A stretch of 64,000 nt of DNA, taken from positions 23,746-87,745 of the forward strand of contig SVFF01000010.1 of assembly GCA_015057005.1 (NCBI GenBank). Direction: 5' to 3'. The position numbers and the translations under genes were made by a program. The notes under the pieces were generated by a model, which ran no database searches, was not told the origin of the DNA, and was given only the letters and a program-made list of their open reading frames with translations. Positions 15,353-24,631 of this stretch are shown here, piece after piece; positions within the stretch are counted from its first letter, which is position 1; every line of letters begins with the position of its first letter. Source of the stretch: Lachnospiraceae bacterium. Lineage in GTDB: Bacteria; Bacillota; Clostridia; Lachnospirales; Lachnospiraceae.

Positions 15353-16873
15353 TTATTGATTGGCTTTTTCGAATGCATCCTGAATCTCAGGATCGTAGGA
15401 GTACATAGGCTTTACGTTGCAGCCTTTCATCTTGCGGGCTGCGTAGTTGCGTGTGATTTTGAAGACCATAGGACTGAGTGCAACAACACCGATCAGGTTG
15501 GGGATCATCATCAGGCCGTTGAAGGTGTCGGAGATATCCCATGCCAGAGAGGAAGTCATTACGGAACCGGAAACGATCATCAGTACGAAGATGATCTTGT
15601 ACACCTTAACACCCTTGGTACCGAAGAGGTATTCTACAGCCTTGGAACCGTACTGGGACCAGCCGAGAACGGTAGTGAAAGCGAAGAACAGCATTGCCAG
15701 AGCTACGAACCATCTGCCGGGCTGTCCGAAAACATTGCCGAATGCATCACTGATCAGAGTGGCATCGCTTACGCCAGCTTTTGCCATGCCGGCTTCCAGA
15801 TCGATTTGGCCGGAGGTCAGTGCGATCAAAGCAGTCATAGTACAAACAACGATGGTATCAAGGAATACTTCGAAGATACCCCACATACCCTGCTTAACAG
15901 GTTCTTTAACGTCTGCAGAAGCGTGTACCAGTGCGGAAGAACCAAGACCTGCTTCGTTAGAGTAAACACCGCGCTTACAACCCTGTACCACTGCCAGTTT
16001 GATAGCGGCACCTGCAGCACCGCCTGCCAGTGCTTCCACGCCCATAGCGTGAACGAAGATGGACTTGATAGCGGGAAGGATCATGTCAAAGTTGATGAAC
16101 ATTGCGATCAGACCAAAAAAGATGTATGCAATTGCCATGAAAGGAACCACTTTTTCAGCAAATGCAGCTACACGCTGGAGACCGCCGATGATGATAACTG
16201 CGCCAACGATCAGCAGGGCAATACCGATGCTTAAGTTAACCATGTTAACGCTGCCGATGGTCCAATTAACGTTTGCAAAGAATGCAGATTCCATATTCAG
16301 AACGATCTTGTTGACCTGGCCCATGTTACCGATACCGAAGGAAGCCAGAATAGTAAATGCTGCGAAGAGCACTGCCAGGATAGCTGCAGGTACCTTCAGG
16401 CCTTTGATCTTGCCAAGGCCGTCAGAGATGAAGTACATAGGGCCGCCGGACCATTCGCCGTCTTTATTTTTGCGGCGGTAGTAAACGCCGAGAACTGCTT
16501 CGGAATATTTGGTCATCATACCAACAAAAGCTGCTACCCACATCCAAAGTACAGCGCCGGGACCACCGATACAGATAGCGGCAGCTACACCTGCGATGTT
16601 ACCGGTACCGATGGTAGCGGCAAGTGCAGTACAGAGAGCCTGGAACTGGGTGATGGACTTAGCGTCAGTTTTCTTGGTGGCTGCGTTATCTTTTTTGAAG
16701 ATAGTCATGATGGTGTTGCTCCACCAGTGACGCAGGTGGCTCACCTGGAAAACGCCGGTTACCAGAGTCATGATCACGCCGGCTGCTAACAGCAGGTAGA
16801 GACCGAAGTCAGTCCAGATCCAAGTGTTGACCACATTGTTGATGTCTGTGAGTTTTGTGAAAAATTCGTTCAT
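15353..16873 (-). CDS. AGCS-family Na+/alanine-glycine symporter
   Basis: A 506-residue inner-membrane carrier with about 11 helices. Family signatures are visible: ALCTALAATIGTGNIAGVAA (helix 2), GGPGAVLWMWVAAFVGM, KYSEAVLGVYYR, GGPMYFI and VQGCKRGVYSNEAGLGSSAL. AGCS carriers import alanine or glycine with Na+. AGGAGG lies before the ATG at 16873. It is preceded by a glycine riboswitch and an intrinsic terminator, which points to glycine as the physiological substrate. Confidence 0.95.
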   Translation of the reverse strand: MNEFFTKLTDINNVVNTWIWTDFGLYLLLAAGVIMTLVTGVFQVSHLRHWWSNTIMTIFKKDNAATKKTDAKSITQFQALCTALAATIGTGNIAGVAAAICIGGPGAVLWMWVAAFVGMMTKYSEAVLGVYYRRKNKDGEWSGGPMYFISDGLGKIKGLKVPAAILAVLFAAFTILASFGIGNMGQVNKIVLNMESAFFANVNWTIGSVNMVNLSIGIALLIVGAVIIIGGLQRVAAFAEKVVPFMAIAYIFFGLIAMFINFDMILPAIKSIFVHAMGVEALAGGAAGAAIKLAVVQGCKRGVYSNEAGLGSSALVHASADVKEPVKQGMWGIFEVFLDTIVVCTMTALIALTSGQIDLEAGMAKAGVSDATLISDAFGNVFGQPGRWFVALAMLFFAFTTVLGWSQYGSKAVEYLFGTKGVKVYKIIFVLMIVSGSVMTSSLAWDISDTFNGLMMIPNLIGVVALSPMVFKITRNYAARKMKGCNVKPMYSYDPEIQDAFEKANQ

Positions 16874-16889
16874 AATAGTTTCCTCCTCG

Positions 16890-16924
16890 AAAAAAACAGA
16901 CCGTGCGCGCCAGCGAACGGTCTG
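16890..16924 (-). terminator. Terminator of the glycine riboswitch
   Basis: On the minus strand CAGACCGT pairs with ACGGTCTG (16924-16897) and is followed by seven T (16896-16890), 17 bases before the symporter start codon. Confidence 0.9.
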
Positions 16925-16971
16925 AAAACATCAAAAAGAATAAAAATCAATTCTTGTAAATCAAATCTTTG

Positions 16972-17078
16972 TCCTTTTGCCTGAGAGTTTCGCTTGCGCT
17001 TGCACCTTCGGCACCCAATTGAATGGGATTCTCCAAAGTTCTATCCCCTTACAGTCATCCTGCAAGGATCATCTAGAT
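16972..17078 (-). promoter_or_regulatory. Glycine riboswitch
   Basis: On the minus strand one complete aptamer is readable: TTTGGAGAATCCC, GGGTGCCGAAGGTGCAAGC and AAACTCTCAGGCAAAAGGAC. These are the conserved GGAGA, GCCGAAGG and CUCAGGCAAAAGGAC blocks. Only one full aptamer is evident; the preceding GGATGACTGTAAGGGGATAG may be the partner stem of a single-aptamer form. A terminator lies downstream, so control is at transcription. Confidence 0.93.
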
Positions 17079-17106
17079 ATTCTGTTTTTAATAAAATAAT
17101 GAAGCT

Positions 17107-17135
17107 ATTATGGCAGATATTTTCAAAAAAATCAA
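17107..17135 (-). promoter_or_regulatory. Promoter of the riboswitch-symporter unit
   Basis: On the minus strand TTGATT (17135-17130) and CATAAT (17112-17107) are 17 bp apart and end about 30 bases before the aptamer. Confidence 0.75.
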
Positions 17136-17350
17136 GCCCTTTTTTGAAAAAAATTTAATCTTTTAAAGTTTTAGTGCTTTAACGGACGAAACAGAGGGGT
17201 TTTCGGGAAACAGTGGAGATGTGGCAGGGTGGCGTCTGCGGAAAATTAGTTGGGGATTGAAACTGTGGAAAACATGGTGTAAACTAAAAATAGTTTTATA
17301 AATGTGGCTGTGTAGTATATAGTATGAAAGGAAAGGCGAGGAATCTGAGT

Positions 17351-17842
17351 TTGACTAAAATAGAGAATATTACAAAAGAGAACAGAATTTTTATTGCCCC
17401 CGGAGCAATTGTACTTGGGGATGTGACCCTGGGCGAGGAAGTTGGCATCTGGTATCATGCCACCATCCGCGGTGACAGAGCCCCTATTGTGATCGGTAAC
17501 AGGAGCAATATCCAGGACAATTCCGTAGTTCATGTGGATGCAGACCATTCTGTGACCATCGATGACAATGTGACCATTGGCCACGGTGCCATTATTCACG
17601 GCTGCGAGATCGGTGACAATACTCTGGTAGGCATGGGAGCCATTATTATGAACGGTGCTAAGATTGGTAAAAACTGCATCGTGGCAGCAGGTGCCCTTGT
17701 GACCCAGAACACGGTAGTGCCTGACAATTCTCTGATTATGGGCAATCCTGCCAAGGTAAAGAGAGAAGTTACCGAGGAGGAAGTGGCAGGCAATCTGAAG
17801 AATGCTGCATTTTATGTGGAAGAGGCAATGGAGAACAGATAA
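17351..17842 (+). CDS. Gamma carbonic anhydrase-type hexapeptide protein
   Basis: A 163-residue left-handed beta-helix protein of the YrdA/CaiE/gamma-CA group. Hexapeptide repeats run from IAPGAIVLGDVTLGEEVGI to about residue 140. Gamma-CA metal-ligand His residues are recognisable in VVHVDADH, IGHGAIIHGC and neighbours, and NPAKVKREVTEEE is a typical C-terminal motif. Members are zinc or iron trimers, some with carbonic anhydrase activity. I prefer TTG 17351, which has AGGCGAGGA eight bases upstream and gives the usual N-terminus; an in-frame ATG at 17324 has no ribosome site but would add nine residues. Confidence 0.88.
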   Translation: MTKIENITKENRIFIAPGAIVLGDVTLGEEVGIWYHATIRGDRAPIVIGNRSNIQDNSVVHVDADHSVTIDDNVTIGHGAIIHGCEIGDNTLVGMGAIIMNGAKIGKNCIVAAGALVTQNTVVPDNSLIMGNPAKVKREVTEEEVAGNLKNAAFYVEEAMENR

Positions 17843-17881
17843 GAGCGCGGGTAAGAAGCGGGGAGAATGACAATTTTATTC

Positions 17882-17910
17882 TTGCTTTCATTTTAAGTGT
17901 ATGTTATTAT
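17882..17910 (+). promoter_or_regulatory. Promoter of tRNA-Leu
   Basis: TTGCTT (17882-17887) and TATTAT (17905-17910), spacer 17 bp. Confidence 0.6.
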
Positions 17911-17961
17911 TTATCCATTGATGGTTTTGGCAGGAGAATCCCGCGAAAACTGTCCTTATTA

Positions 17962-18041
<80 letters not shown>

Positions 18042-18045
18042 TGAA

Positions 18046-18076
18046 AAGCGACGCGTTGTATTGTGTCGCTTTTTTT
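18046..18076 (+). terminator. Terminator of tRNA-Leu
   Basis: AGCGAC...GTCGCT stem followed by seven T. Confidence 0.88.
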
Positions 18077-18155
18077 CGTAAAAATGGCAGCAAAACAGTA
18101 GTTACATAAGAAGCGTTATATAAGAACAGTAAGAAAAAGGCCGGGAGGTTATGCG

Positions 18156-19010
18156 ATGAAACATTTACCCACATCATCAAATTTTGATTTTCATGTGTTC
18201 CCCAAAGAGGATATGAACGCCTATATTCACCGAGGCTTCCAGGTACATAAGAGTATTGGGTTTGAGGGCGTTGATCTGGACCTGTATCTTTTGGAAGCCA
18301 TGGGCGAAAACTGGAGAGCCTGTGTAGAAAACATGGTTGCAATGTCTGAGGAATTCGGCATTGGTTTCCCTCAGTGTCATCTGCCCTTCATTTCCCAGAC
18401 CCAGGGCGAGCCGGATCCCACTTTCGATAAAAAGATCCGGGAAGCCATTGATGCCGCCAAAATGATGAAGGCAGAATATGCTGTACTGCATCCCAATAGT
18501 GTTTCTGTGCCCCTTGATCAATACGACCCGAAAGCCCAGTATGACAGAGTGATGAGTTATATGTCACCGCTTGTGGAGTATGCAGACAAGGCGGGAGTGC
18601 AGATCCTCATTGAAAATATGCGCACCAAACCTACACAGATTCCCTCTTATCGTTATTGCAGCGGCCCCGAAGAACTGTGCCGGGTGGCGGATGCTCTTGG
18701 CATCGGTGTGTGCTGGGATACCGGCCATGCCCATATCAGTGGCTTGTGCCAGTCTGAGGCGATTAAGTATGTGGGCTCCCGCCTGAAAGCAGTGCATATA
18801 AATGACAATTTGGCGGACGACGATATCCATCTGCCTCCCTTTACCGGAACTGTGGACTGGGCAGATGTGATGAAAGGTCTCGCAGCAATTGGTTATAATG
18901 GTTTCCTGAACTTTGAGGTTGCCACCCAAAAGGTGCCTGCCGGTGCCAGGGAAGCCTTTGGCCGATATATTCATGGGACAGCAGAGGAACTGTTGGCTTT
19001 GTATAAGTAA
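18156..19010 (+). CDS. Sugar phosphate isomerase/epimerase (AP endonuclease 2 fold)
   Basis: A 284-residue TIM-barrel enzyme of the xylose isomerase-like group. Metal-ligand stretches are visible: AVLHPNSVS, ILIENMR (Glu), GVCWDTGHAHI (Asp and His), VHINDNLADDDIHLPPFTG and LNFEVAT (Glu). Members isomerise or epimerise sugars, hydroxypyruvate or inositol derivatives; the exact substrate cannot be read from sequence. GGGAGG precedes the ATG. It converges with an FGGY kinase gene; a sugar-to-sugar-phosphate pathway link is plausible but unproven. Confidence 0.85.
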   Translation: MKHLPTSSNFDFHVFPKEDMNAYIHRGFQVHKSIGFEGVDLDLYLLEAMGENWRACVENMVAMSEEFGIGFPQCHLPFISQTQGEPDPTFDKKIREAIDAAKMMKAEYAVLHPNSVSVPLDQYDPKAQYDRVMSYMSPLVEYADKAGVQILIENMRTKPTQIPSYRYCSGPEELCRVADALGIGVCWDTGHAHISGLCQSEAIKYVGSRLKAVHINDNLADDDIHLPPFTGTVDWADVMKGLAAIGYNGFLNFEVATQKVPAGAREAFGRYIHGTAEELLALYK

Positions 19011-19036
19011 AACCATGATCTGAATATCCAAAAATT

Positions 19037-19065
19037 TTTAGGGGACAAATTTTTGTCCCCTAAAA
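19037..19065. terminator. Bidirectional terminator
   Basis: TTTTAGGGGACAAA/TTTGTCCCCTAAAA is a perfect palindrome between two converging genes. Confidence 0.88.
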
Positions 19066-20424
19066 TTATTCTGCATATTTGTAGTGAATAAAGGCTCCAA
19101 ATTCGCGTTCGCTCTGTAAAAAGCCTGCGGCAGCTGCCCCGAAGAGTGCGGCGCCCAGGGCAGCTTCTTCTGAGGCACCGGAGATCAGCACGGGCAGACC
19201 GAACATTTCCTCCAGAATGTGCTTCAGGATAGCGATGCGCTGGATAGCGTTGCCGGAGGCAACGATGGTTTTCTTGGCCGGCAGTTCTTCTTTCAGAAGA
19301 TCGTACAGTTCCCTGCACATACCGTAGAGAAATCCCAGAATCAATTGACCGGGAGTGAAATTTTCGGTGGTGATGCCAAGGATGGAGCCTGTGCTTGCGG
19401 GATTGTGGCGCTGGCCCCGGAAATAAGTGTTTACGGCAAGGGGCGTTTTGTGGGCATGGTAGGTCTCGTATGCCAGCCGGTTCATGGTGTCGTACTGGGA
19501 AATTGCGGAAGTTCCGGATGCAGCTGCGTATGCCCGGAAGAAGGTTTCCAACAGCGCATAGGATGCACCGCCGCACAGGGCAGAACCGCAAATAATATTT
19601 CGATTTTTGACCAACGGACGGATCTCCAGAGCTTCAGGTGAAGTGGCCCGGGTGGTAACTGCGGAAATCTGGCTGCCTGTGCCAATATTGACCAGGACGC
19701 TGCCTTCAATATCTTTCATGGAGCCTAAAAAACTTGCCTGATTGTCACCGATGGCTACGGCAACGGGAATGCCCTTGTAGTGGCCACAGAGGCAAAAGTC
19801 TTCTGTGATTTCCGGTAAAAGAAGGTCCGTCATGCCGAGGGCATCAAGCACCGGTGTTTTAAAGCTTTTATCGATATGATCAAAGAGTCCGAAGCTGGCC
19901 GCAACGGAGGTGTGCATCAAAGGGCTCTTGCGGCCTGTCAGCTGCATACCCACGTAGTCCATGATGCTGCAGAATGAATGGGCTTCTTGTGGCACCAATC
20001 CATTTTGTATATTGTAGAAGTGGGTTGCCAGGCCGTAACCGGCAGCAATCTTTTCGCCGCTCAATTCCTGAATGCGACCGCAATAGGTCTGTTGACCGTC
20101 CCATATACGTTCTGCTCGTTTGTCCTGCCAGTTCATCAAAGGCGATACGGCAAGTCCATCCTGATCCACATAGAGGATACCGTGCATCTGGCCGGTAAGA
20201 CCGATGACCTGTATGGCGGGATATTTTGCAAGGATCCGGTCAAGCAGACTATAGGACTCTGCCAGAATCAGGGAAGCATCCTGCTGTGAGAAATCCTGTT
20301 CCCTGCAAGCAACAGGATAGTGGTAAGGTATGGTAAAGGATTCCACTTGACTGTGGGATTCTTCATTGATAACAGTGGCACTGATGGATGTGGTGCCAAT
20401 GTCAAGGCCGATGAAATATTGCAT
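19066..20424 (-). CDS. FGGY-family sugar kinase (sedoheptulokinase-like)
   Basis: A 452-residue kinase of the actin-like ATPase fold. N-terminal phosphate loop IGLDIGTTSISATVI, LTGQMHGILYVD, the middle AIGDNQASFLGS and NIGTGSQIS, and C-terminal ASGNAIQRIAILKHILEE and SGASEEAALGAAL are diagnostic. The GQMHG form occurs in sedoheptulokinase and xylulokinase-like members; the substrate is a ketose or polyol, not further resolvable. The ATG at 20424 was chosen for its AAAGGAGG site. Confidence 0.87.
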   Translation of the reverse strand: MQYFIGLDIGTTSISATVINEESHSQVESFTIPYHYPVACREQDFSQQDASLILAESYSLLDRILAKYPAIQVIGLTGQMHGILYVDQDGLAVSPLMNWQDKRAERIWDGQQTYCGRIQELSGEKIAAGYGLATHFYNIQNGLVPQEAHSFCSIMDYVGMQLTGRKSPLMHTSVAASFGLFDHIDKSFKTPVLDALGMTDLLLPEITEDFCLCGHYKGIPVAVAIGDNQASFLGSMKDIEGSVLVNIGTGSQISAVTTRATSPEALEIRPLVKNRNIICGSALCGGASYALLETFFRAYAAASGTSAISQYDTMNRLAYETYHAHKTPLAVNTYFRGQRHNPASTGSILGITTENFTPGQLILGFLYGMCRELYDLLKEELPAKKTIVASGNAIQRIAILKHILEEMFGLPVLISGASEEAALGAALFGAAAAGFLQSEREFGAFIHYKYAE

Positions 20425-20636
20425 GAGGATCCTCCTTTTTATGATGCCCTTTCGAAACGGTCTGTCGGAAAACAAATAATACAGCTTACAGGTTCATTAT
20501 ATCTATTCTTCATCAGGAACACAATTCTGAAAAAAGGGATTTTTATGATAGGTACCGGGATCCGCGTCAGGCTGTTAGGCAAAACACCGGGCAAATTCTT
20601 GCATAACCCAGCAGGGTTTGTTATAATGTACGCGAG

Positions 20637-20742
20637 CCGAAAACCAAGCGACGCGAAGCGGCATTTGGTTTTCGGCCGCGATAACGAGCAGACGGTGCCG
20701 CGAAGCGGAACGAAGAGCGCGTCAGCGCGCGTCTGCGAGTCA
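20637..20742 (+). repeat. Structured intergenic repeat, family A, copy 2
   Basis: Same layout as copy 1: hairpin CCGAAAACCAA (20637-20647) with TTGGTTTTCGG (20665-20675), then a closing stem GCAGAC (20688-20693) with GTCTGC (20731-20736) enclosing two GC hairpins, then GAGTCAGGAGAAG. Compared with copy 1 the stems differ by paired changes (A-T to C-G in the first, A-T to G-C in the second). Followed after 126 nt by copy 3. Confidence 0.8.
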
Positions 20743-20766
20743 GGAGAAGCGGGCCAACTGCGAAGT

Positions 20767-20870
20767 AAACCAAGCGACGCGAAGCGGCATTTGGTTTTCG
20801 GCCGCAATAACGAGCAGACGGTGCCGCGAAGCGGAACGGAGAGCGCGTCAGCGCGCTTCTGCGAGTCAGG
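20767..20870 (+). repeat. Structured intergenic repeat, family A, copy 3
   Basis: A tandem, nearly identical duplicate of copy 2 at a 126-nt offset, with only three differences in the shared core. It ends about 35 bases before the ribosome site of the ThrE gene. The outer 5' hairpin arm is partly lost (GTAAACC). Confidence 0.8.
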
Positions 20871-20918
20871 AGAAGTCGGAGTGCCGCGAAGGCGGCATGG
20901 AAATAGAAAGGTATAAAA

Positions 20919-21680
20919 ATGATGACGGAAGAATTACTGCATGCGGTAATGGAAATTGCCCAGCAGATGATAGAAGTAGGAGCGGAGATTCACAGAGTGG
21001 AAGAGAGCGTGACCCGGGTGTGTAATGCCTATGGGGTAAAACGTGTGGATGTTTATGCCACCACCTCCAACGTGATCGTATCTGTAGAGAATGGAGACGG
21101 GCAATTGTTTACCCAGACCAGGCGTATTCTCCAGACCGGCACGGACATAGAGCGCCTGGACCGGCTGAATTCTCTGGTGCGCAGTATGACAGCGAAAAAA
21201 CTTTCGCTGGAAGATGTGCAGGTGTCTTTAAAGGAGATGGAAAAAACTCCCGTTTATCCTCTGGGGGTCGTGATTCTTTTTTATGGTGTAATTGCCGGGT
21301 CCTTTTGCCTGTTTTTTGGCGGGCAGACCTTTGCCGAATGTCTGGTGGCCACCATCACCGGATTTTTGGTGGGGATTATGTCATGGCTGGCTTCCAACTT
21401 TATGGGAAATAAGCTGATGGGACGGTTTGTATGTTCTGCGGTTGCATCCATATCGGCATTTACCTGCTGTAAGCTGGGCCTTATTCCCAGTGTGGATAAT
21501 GTCATCATAGGCAATATCATGTCCCTGATTCCCGGAATCGGTCTCACCAATTCCCTGCGGGATCTGTTTACAGGCAACAGTATTACAGGAATTCTGCGTT
21601 CCATTGAGGCCTTGCTCCTGGCGGTGGCCATTGCGGGCGGATATATTCTGACAGCGTATTTGTTTGGAGGTGTACTGTAA
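20919..21680 (+). CDS. Threonine/serine exporter, ThrE N-terminal-type subunit
   Basis: A 253-residue protein. The N-terminal ~110 residues are the soluble ThrE domain (EIAQQMIEVGAEIHRVEESV, VYATTSNVIVSV, DRLNSLVRSMT), followed by about five membrane helices (VVILFYGVIAGSFCLFFGG ... AFTCCKLGLIP, LIPGIGLTNSLRDLFTGN). In Firmicutes ThrE is split in two; the partner follows immediately with a 1-base overlap (TAATG). Members export threonine and serine in Corynebacterium; the role here is inferred from homology. Confidence 0.9.
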   Translation: MMTEELLHAVMEIAQQMIEVGAEIHRVEESVTRVCNAYGVKRVDVYATTSNVIVSVENGDGQLFTQTRRILQTGTDIERLDRLNSLVRSMTAKKLSLEDVQVSLKEMEKTPVYPLGVVILFYGVIAGSFCLFFGGQTFAECLVATITGFLVGIMSWLASNFMGNKLMGRFVCSAVASISAFTCCKLGLIPSVDNVIIGNIMSLIPGIGLTNSLRDLFTGNSITGILRSIEALLLAVAIAGGYILTAYLFGGVL

Positions 21681-22123
21681 TGGATGTGGTAGGAGGAATT
21701 GTTCAGGTGCTGGCATCTTTTTGCGGCACATTGGGTTTTGGTTTTTTGTTTAATATCAGGGGGAAAAAGTTATTGTTTGCGGCCTTGGGAGGTATGCTGG
21801 CCTGGATGATCTTTTTGGTATTGGGCGTAGTGATCGAAGGGGAAGTGCTCAGATATTTCATTGTATCGGTGGTAATATCGGTGTATGCGGAAGTGCTGGC
21901 ACGTCTGTTAAAGACACCGGCTACTACCTTTTGTATCGTATCCCTGGTACCGCTGATCCCGGGAAGCGGGCTGTACTATTCCATGGCCTACGGCCTCAGT
22001 GGTGATTTTGTAAGTTTTGCTGCGAAGGCAATTTATACATTGGAATTGGCGGCAGCCCTGTCTCTGGGCATTGTGTTGGTGACTGCCTTTACCAAGCAAC
22101 TGCCCGGTGCGAGAAGAAAATAA
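21680..22123 (+). CDS. Threonine/serine exporter, small membrane subunit
   Basis: A 147-residue four- to five-helix membrane protein of the ThrE_2 (DUF3815) type, with the conserved LVPLIPGSGLYYSMAYGLSGD loop of which PLIPGSGLYY is typical. Its ATG overlaps the stop codon of the preceding subunit, so translation is coupled. A bidirectional terminator follows. Confidence 0.9.
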   Translation: MDVVGGIVQVLASFCGTLGFGFLFNIRGKKLLFAALGGMLAWMIFLVLGVVIEGEVLRYFIVSVVISVYAEVLARLLKTPATTFCIVSLVPLIPGSGLYYSMAYGLSGDFVSFAAKAIYTLELAAALSLGIVLVTAFTKQLPGARRK

Positions 22124-22197
22124 GACATCGAAAAGCGGGAACACAGTATGTAACCGGGACTGAATGTGAAAAAGAAAATGGAACAAGGAACAAGAAA

Positions 22198-22224
22198 AGA
22201 GGGTGCCAACTGCACCCTCTTTTC
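22198..22224. terminator. Bidirectional terminator
   Basis: AAAGAGGGTGC/GCACCCTCTTT stem around CAACT with A and T runs on the two sides, between converging genes. Confidence 0.88.
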
Positions 22225-22247
22225 AATTGCGCCGATTGGCGCAGAGT

Positions 22248-23009
22248 TTATTCTTCTACTGTTTCGTATGCATCACCGGTATCTACTTCGTCGGTTACAA
22301 CATCGGTGATGTCATCACGCTTTGCACAGAAAGAGCAAAGACGTGTGCGGTTAGCTGCGATAGCCTGCTCAACAGTACCGTATGTAAGAGTGTCGGACTG
22401 GTTCAGAGCCTGGCAGTCATCGTGTGTGTGGTATACTTTACCGAAAGGACTCCAGTAAACATCATCTTCGATGGCATCGATAGCAGCCTGCTGCATTTCC
22501 TCACTGACGGGATTAAAGTCGTAGCTTGCAACGCCGCCGATAAGCATTGCGATGATAGCAACAACTACAGCAATAGTCTTGGTCTTCTTGTCTGTTTCCT
22601 TGTTGGTAAGAGCCAGGATCACAAAAGGAATGAAACATACTGCGCAGACGATCACGCCCATGTTGTTCCACAGCCAGAAGAGAAGTTTGTTCTTTTCGCT
22701 GGCGGGTTTGATGCGGTTGGCTTTCTTCCAGAGCTGGGAGCCGATGATAACAAAAACAAGGTCAAGCACCAGTGCTGCGATCAACTGGTAAAGGCTGGGC
22801 ATGAAAGTCCAGTTCACAGTGCCGTTGAGGATCAGGATTGCAAGGATTTCAAGCCCCAGGGCTACTACCCAAAGACCGACAGCGCCTGCACGTAAGCCAC
22901 CTGCGTTACCAACAGGTTTTGCAGCCTTCTTGGTGGTCTTGCGGGAACCTGCTTTTACTTCCGAACCGGTATCGGCGGAAACGATTTTCTTTTTCTTTTT
23001 CTCTGCCAT
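22248..23009 (-). CDS. Membrane protein with a C-terminal His-Cys metal-site motif
   Basis: 253 residues: a Lys-rich, Ala-rich N-terminus (MAEKKKKK..., KKAAKPVG), four membrane helices in two pairs (about 40-85 and 105-160), and a soluble C-terminal domain with VYHTHDDCQALNQSDTL...RLCSFCAKRDD. The pattern YH-x3-C-x-L...C-x-x-C is the small Cys-His motif seen at the end of many Firmicutes exported or membrane proteins and should bind zinc. The tail is acidic. AGGAG precedes the ATG. Function unknown. Confidence 0.75.
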   Translation of the reverse strand: MAEKKKKKIVSADTGSEVKAGSRKTTKKAAKPVGNAGGLRAGAVGLWVVALGLEILAILILNGTVNWTFMPSLYQLIAALVLDLVFVIIGSQLWKKANRIKPASEKNKLLFWLWNNMGVIVCAVCFIPFVILALTNKETDKKTKTIAVVVAIIAMLIGGVASYDFNPVSEEMQQAAIDAIEDDVYWSPFGKVYHTHDDCQALNQSDTLTYGTVEQAIAANRTRLCSFCAKRDDITDVVTDEVDTGDAYETVEE

Positions 23010-23378
23010 AACATAATCTCCTAAAACTGTTATTTTGATACAAATATATTAATTATTATACCTTTTTTGAGGTATTACGCAATAGTTTTTGGAGAATATT
23101 ATTGATTTTTCCGGAGAAGAGAAAGAAGCTCTTTGCAAATCAATTCCTTTTCTGCCTGCAAGATTTTTTCCATGGAAAAGCCTCCGGATCTGCACAGCAG
23201 CCAGCAGCGTAACGGCCGGAAGGGACGGATGGATAGAGACTCAACTTTCCGTAGAGTGCAAAGAAACAAAAGTGGTTCGGACCTGAATTTACTCTCAGAA
23301 AAGTAGGTTGCCCATTTCGGTTTTTAAAGGTAAAATATTCTCAGAATGCAACTGATACAAAAGAAAGAGGAGGCTGCT
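23010..23378. other. Intergenic stretch without a supported gene
   Basis: A divergent spacer between the membrane-protein gene and the HTH-PfkB gene. A 65-codon open frame (23089-23286, TTG start) has no ribosome site and no recognisable product. I see no structured RNA. Confidence 0.4.
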
Positions 23379-24593
23379 ATGGACGCGAAAAGTATCGGCA
23401 ATACAATTGCCAAATTGCGAAAAAAGAACGGCATGACACAGCTGGCTCTGGCCAACAAGCTGGATGTCAGTGACAAAGCGGTGAGCAAGTGGGAGAGTGG
23501 ACAGGGATATCCCGATATCTCAGTATTTCCCAGACTGGCTGCACTGTTCGGCGTATCCATCGATTACCTGATGCTGGGTGAAAAGAAGGGAATTGCCATT
23601 GCCGGAAACATGATTGTAGATATTGTGAAAAATATCGATAGTTATCCCCAGTTGGGTATGTTGTCCTATGTGTCTGATATGTCTATGGCAGTAGGCGGCT
23701 GTGCTCCCAATACCGCTATCAACCTGGTAAAGATCGACAGAAGTATCCCTGTCAGCGCTATGGGTAAGGTGGGAACGGATGACAACGGCAGATATATTAT
23801 TTCCCAGCTTTTAAGAAACGGTATCAATGTGGACGGCATTACTTATTCTCAGGATGAGCCTACCAGCTTTACAGATGTAATGAGCATGCCCTCCGGTGAG
23901 CGTACTTTCTTTAACAAAAAGGGTGCAAACTCTGAGTTCGCTCCTGCAGATATTGACCTGGATTCCCTGAATTGCGATCTGCTGCACATCGGCTATATTC
24001 TGCTGTTGGATCAGTTCGACGCAGAAGATGAGCAGTACGGCACTGTAATGGCAAGATTTCTTCATGACGTGCAGGCAAAGGGCATTAAGACCTCTATCGA
24101 TGTAGTAAGCGACAATAACGCAGATTACGGCAAGATGATCATTCCTGCCCTGAAGTATTGTAACTATGCAATTATGAACGAGATCGAGAGCTGCCGCATC
24201 TGGAACCTGGATCCCCGCCTGGAGGATGGCAGACTGAACTTTGATAATATTAAGACTGCCATGGCAAATATGATTGCAGCAGGCGTGGCAGAAAAGGTAG
24301 TCATCCACAGCAAGGAAGCCTCCTTTGCTATGGATGCCAAGACAGGTGAGTTTGTGGCGGTTCCTTCCCTGAAGATTCCTTCTGAGGAGATCAAGGGCAG
24401 TGTTGGCGCCGGTGATGCGTTCTGCGCAGCAAGCTTGTATGCCATTTATAATAATTTCTCCGACAGACAGCTGCTGGAGTTTGCTTCTGCAGCGGCAGCC
24501 TGCAACTTGTTCGCAGCCAATTCTGTGGACGGCATGCGCACCAAGAACGAGATCATGAAGATGGAAGAGCAGTACGGCAGACTGCAGTTATAA
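23379..24593 (+). CDS. XRE helix-turn-helix / PfkB sugar kinase fusion
   Basis: A 404-residue protein with two domains. Residues ~5-65 are a Cro/CI-type HTH (IGNTIAKLRKKNGMTQLALA, DVSDKAVSKWESGQGYPDIS). Residues ~70-395 form a ribokinase-like PfkB kinase: AVGGCAPNTAINLVK (substrate region), GKVGTDDNGRYI, and the catalytic anion hole GSVGAGDAFCAA with Asp346. The fusion suggests a kinase that also regulates transcription, perhaps of the next gene, a class II aldolase 38 bases downstream. AGAGGAGG sets the start at 23379; an upstream in-frame ATG lacks a site. The sugar is unknown (ketose or ketose phosphate by pathway logic). Confidence 0.88.
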   Translation: MDAKSIGNTIAKLRKKNGMTQLALANKLDVSDKAVSKWESGQGYPDISVFPRLAALFGVSIDYLMLGEKKGIAIAGNMIVDIVKNIDSYPQLGMLSYVSDMSMAVGGCAPNTAINLVKIDRSIPVSAMGKVGTDDNGRYIISQLLRNGINVDGITYSQDEPTSFTDVMSMPSGERTFFNKKGANSEFAPADIDLDSLNCDLLHIGYILLLDQFDAEDEQYGTVMARFLHDVQAKGIKTSIDVVSDNNADYGKMIIPALKYCNYAIMNEIESCRIWNLDPRLEDGRLNFDNIKTAMANMIAAGVAEKVVIHSKEASFAMDAKTGEFVAVPSLKIPSEEIKGSVGAGDAFCAASLYAIYNNFSDRQLLEFASAAAACNLFAANSVDGMRTKNEIMKMEEQYGRLQL

Positions 24594-24631
24594 ATTTAAG
24601 ATGATAATAAAAGAAAGGTTGGTAATTAATT

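Noticed and set aside
20320..20916. 198-codon open frame across the family A repeats
   Set aside because: The frame overlaps the FGGY kinase gene on the other strand, has no ribosome site, and its peptide repeat is explained by the 126-bp duplication.
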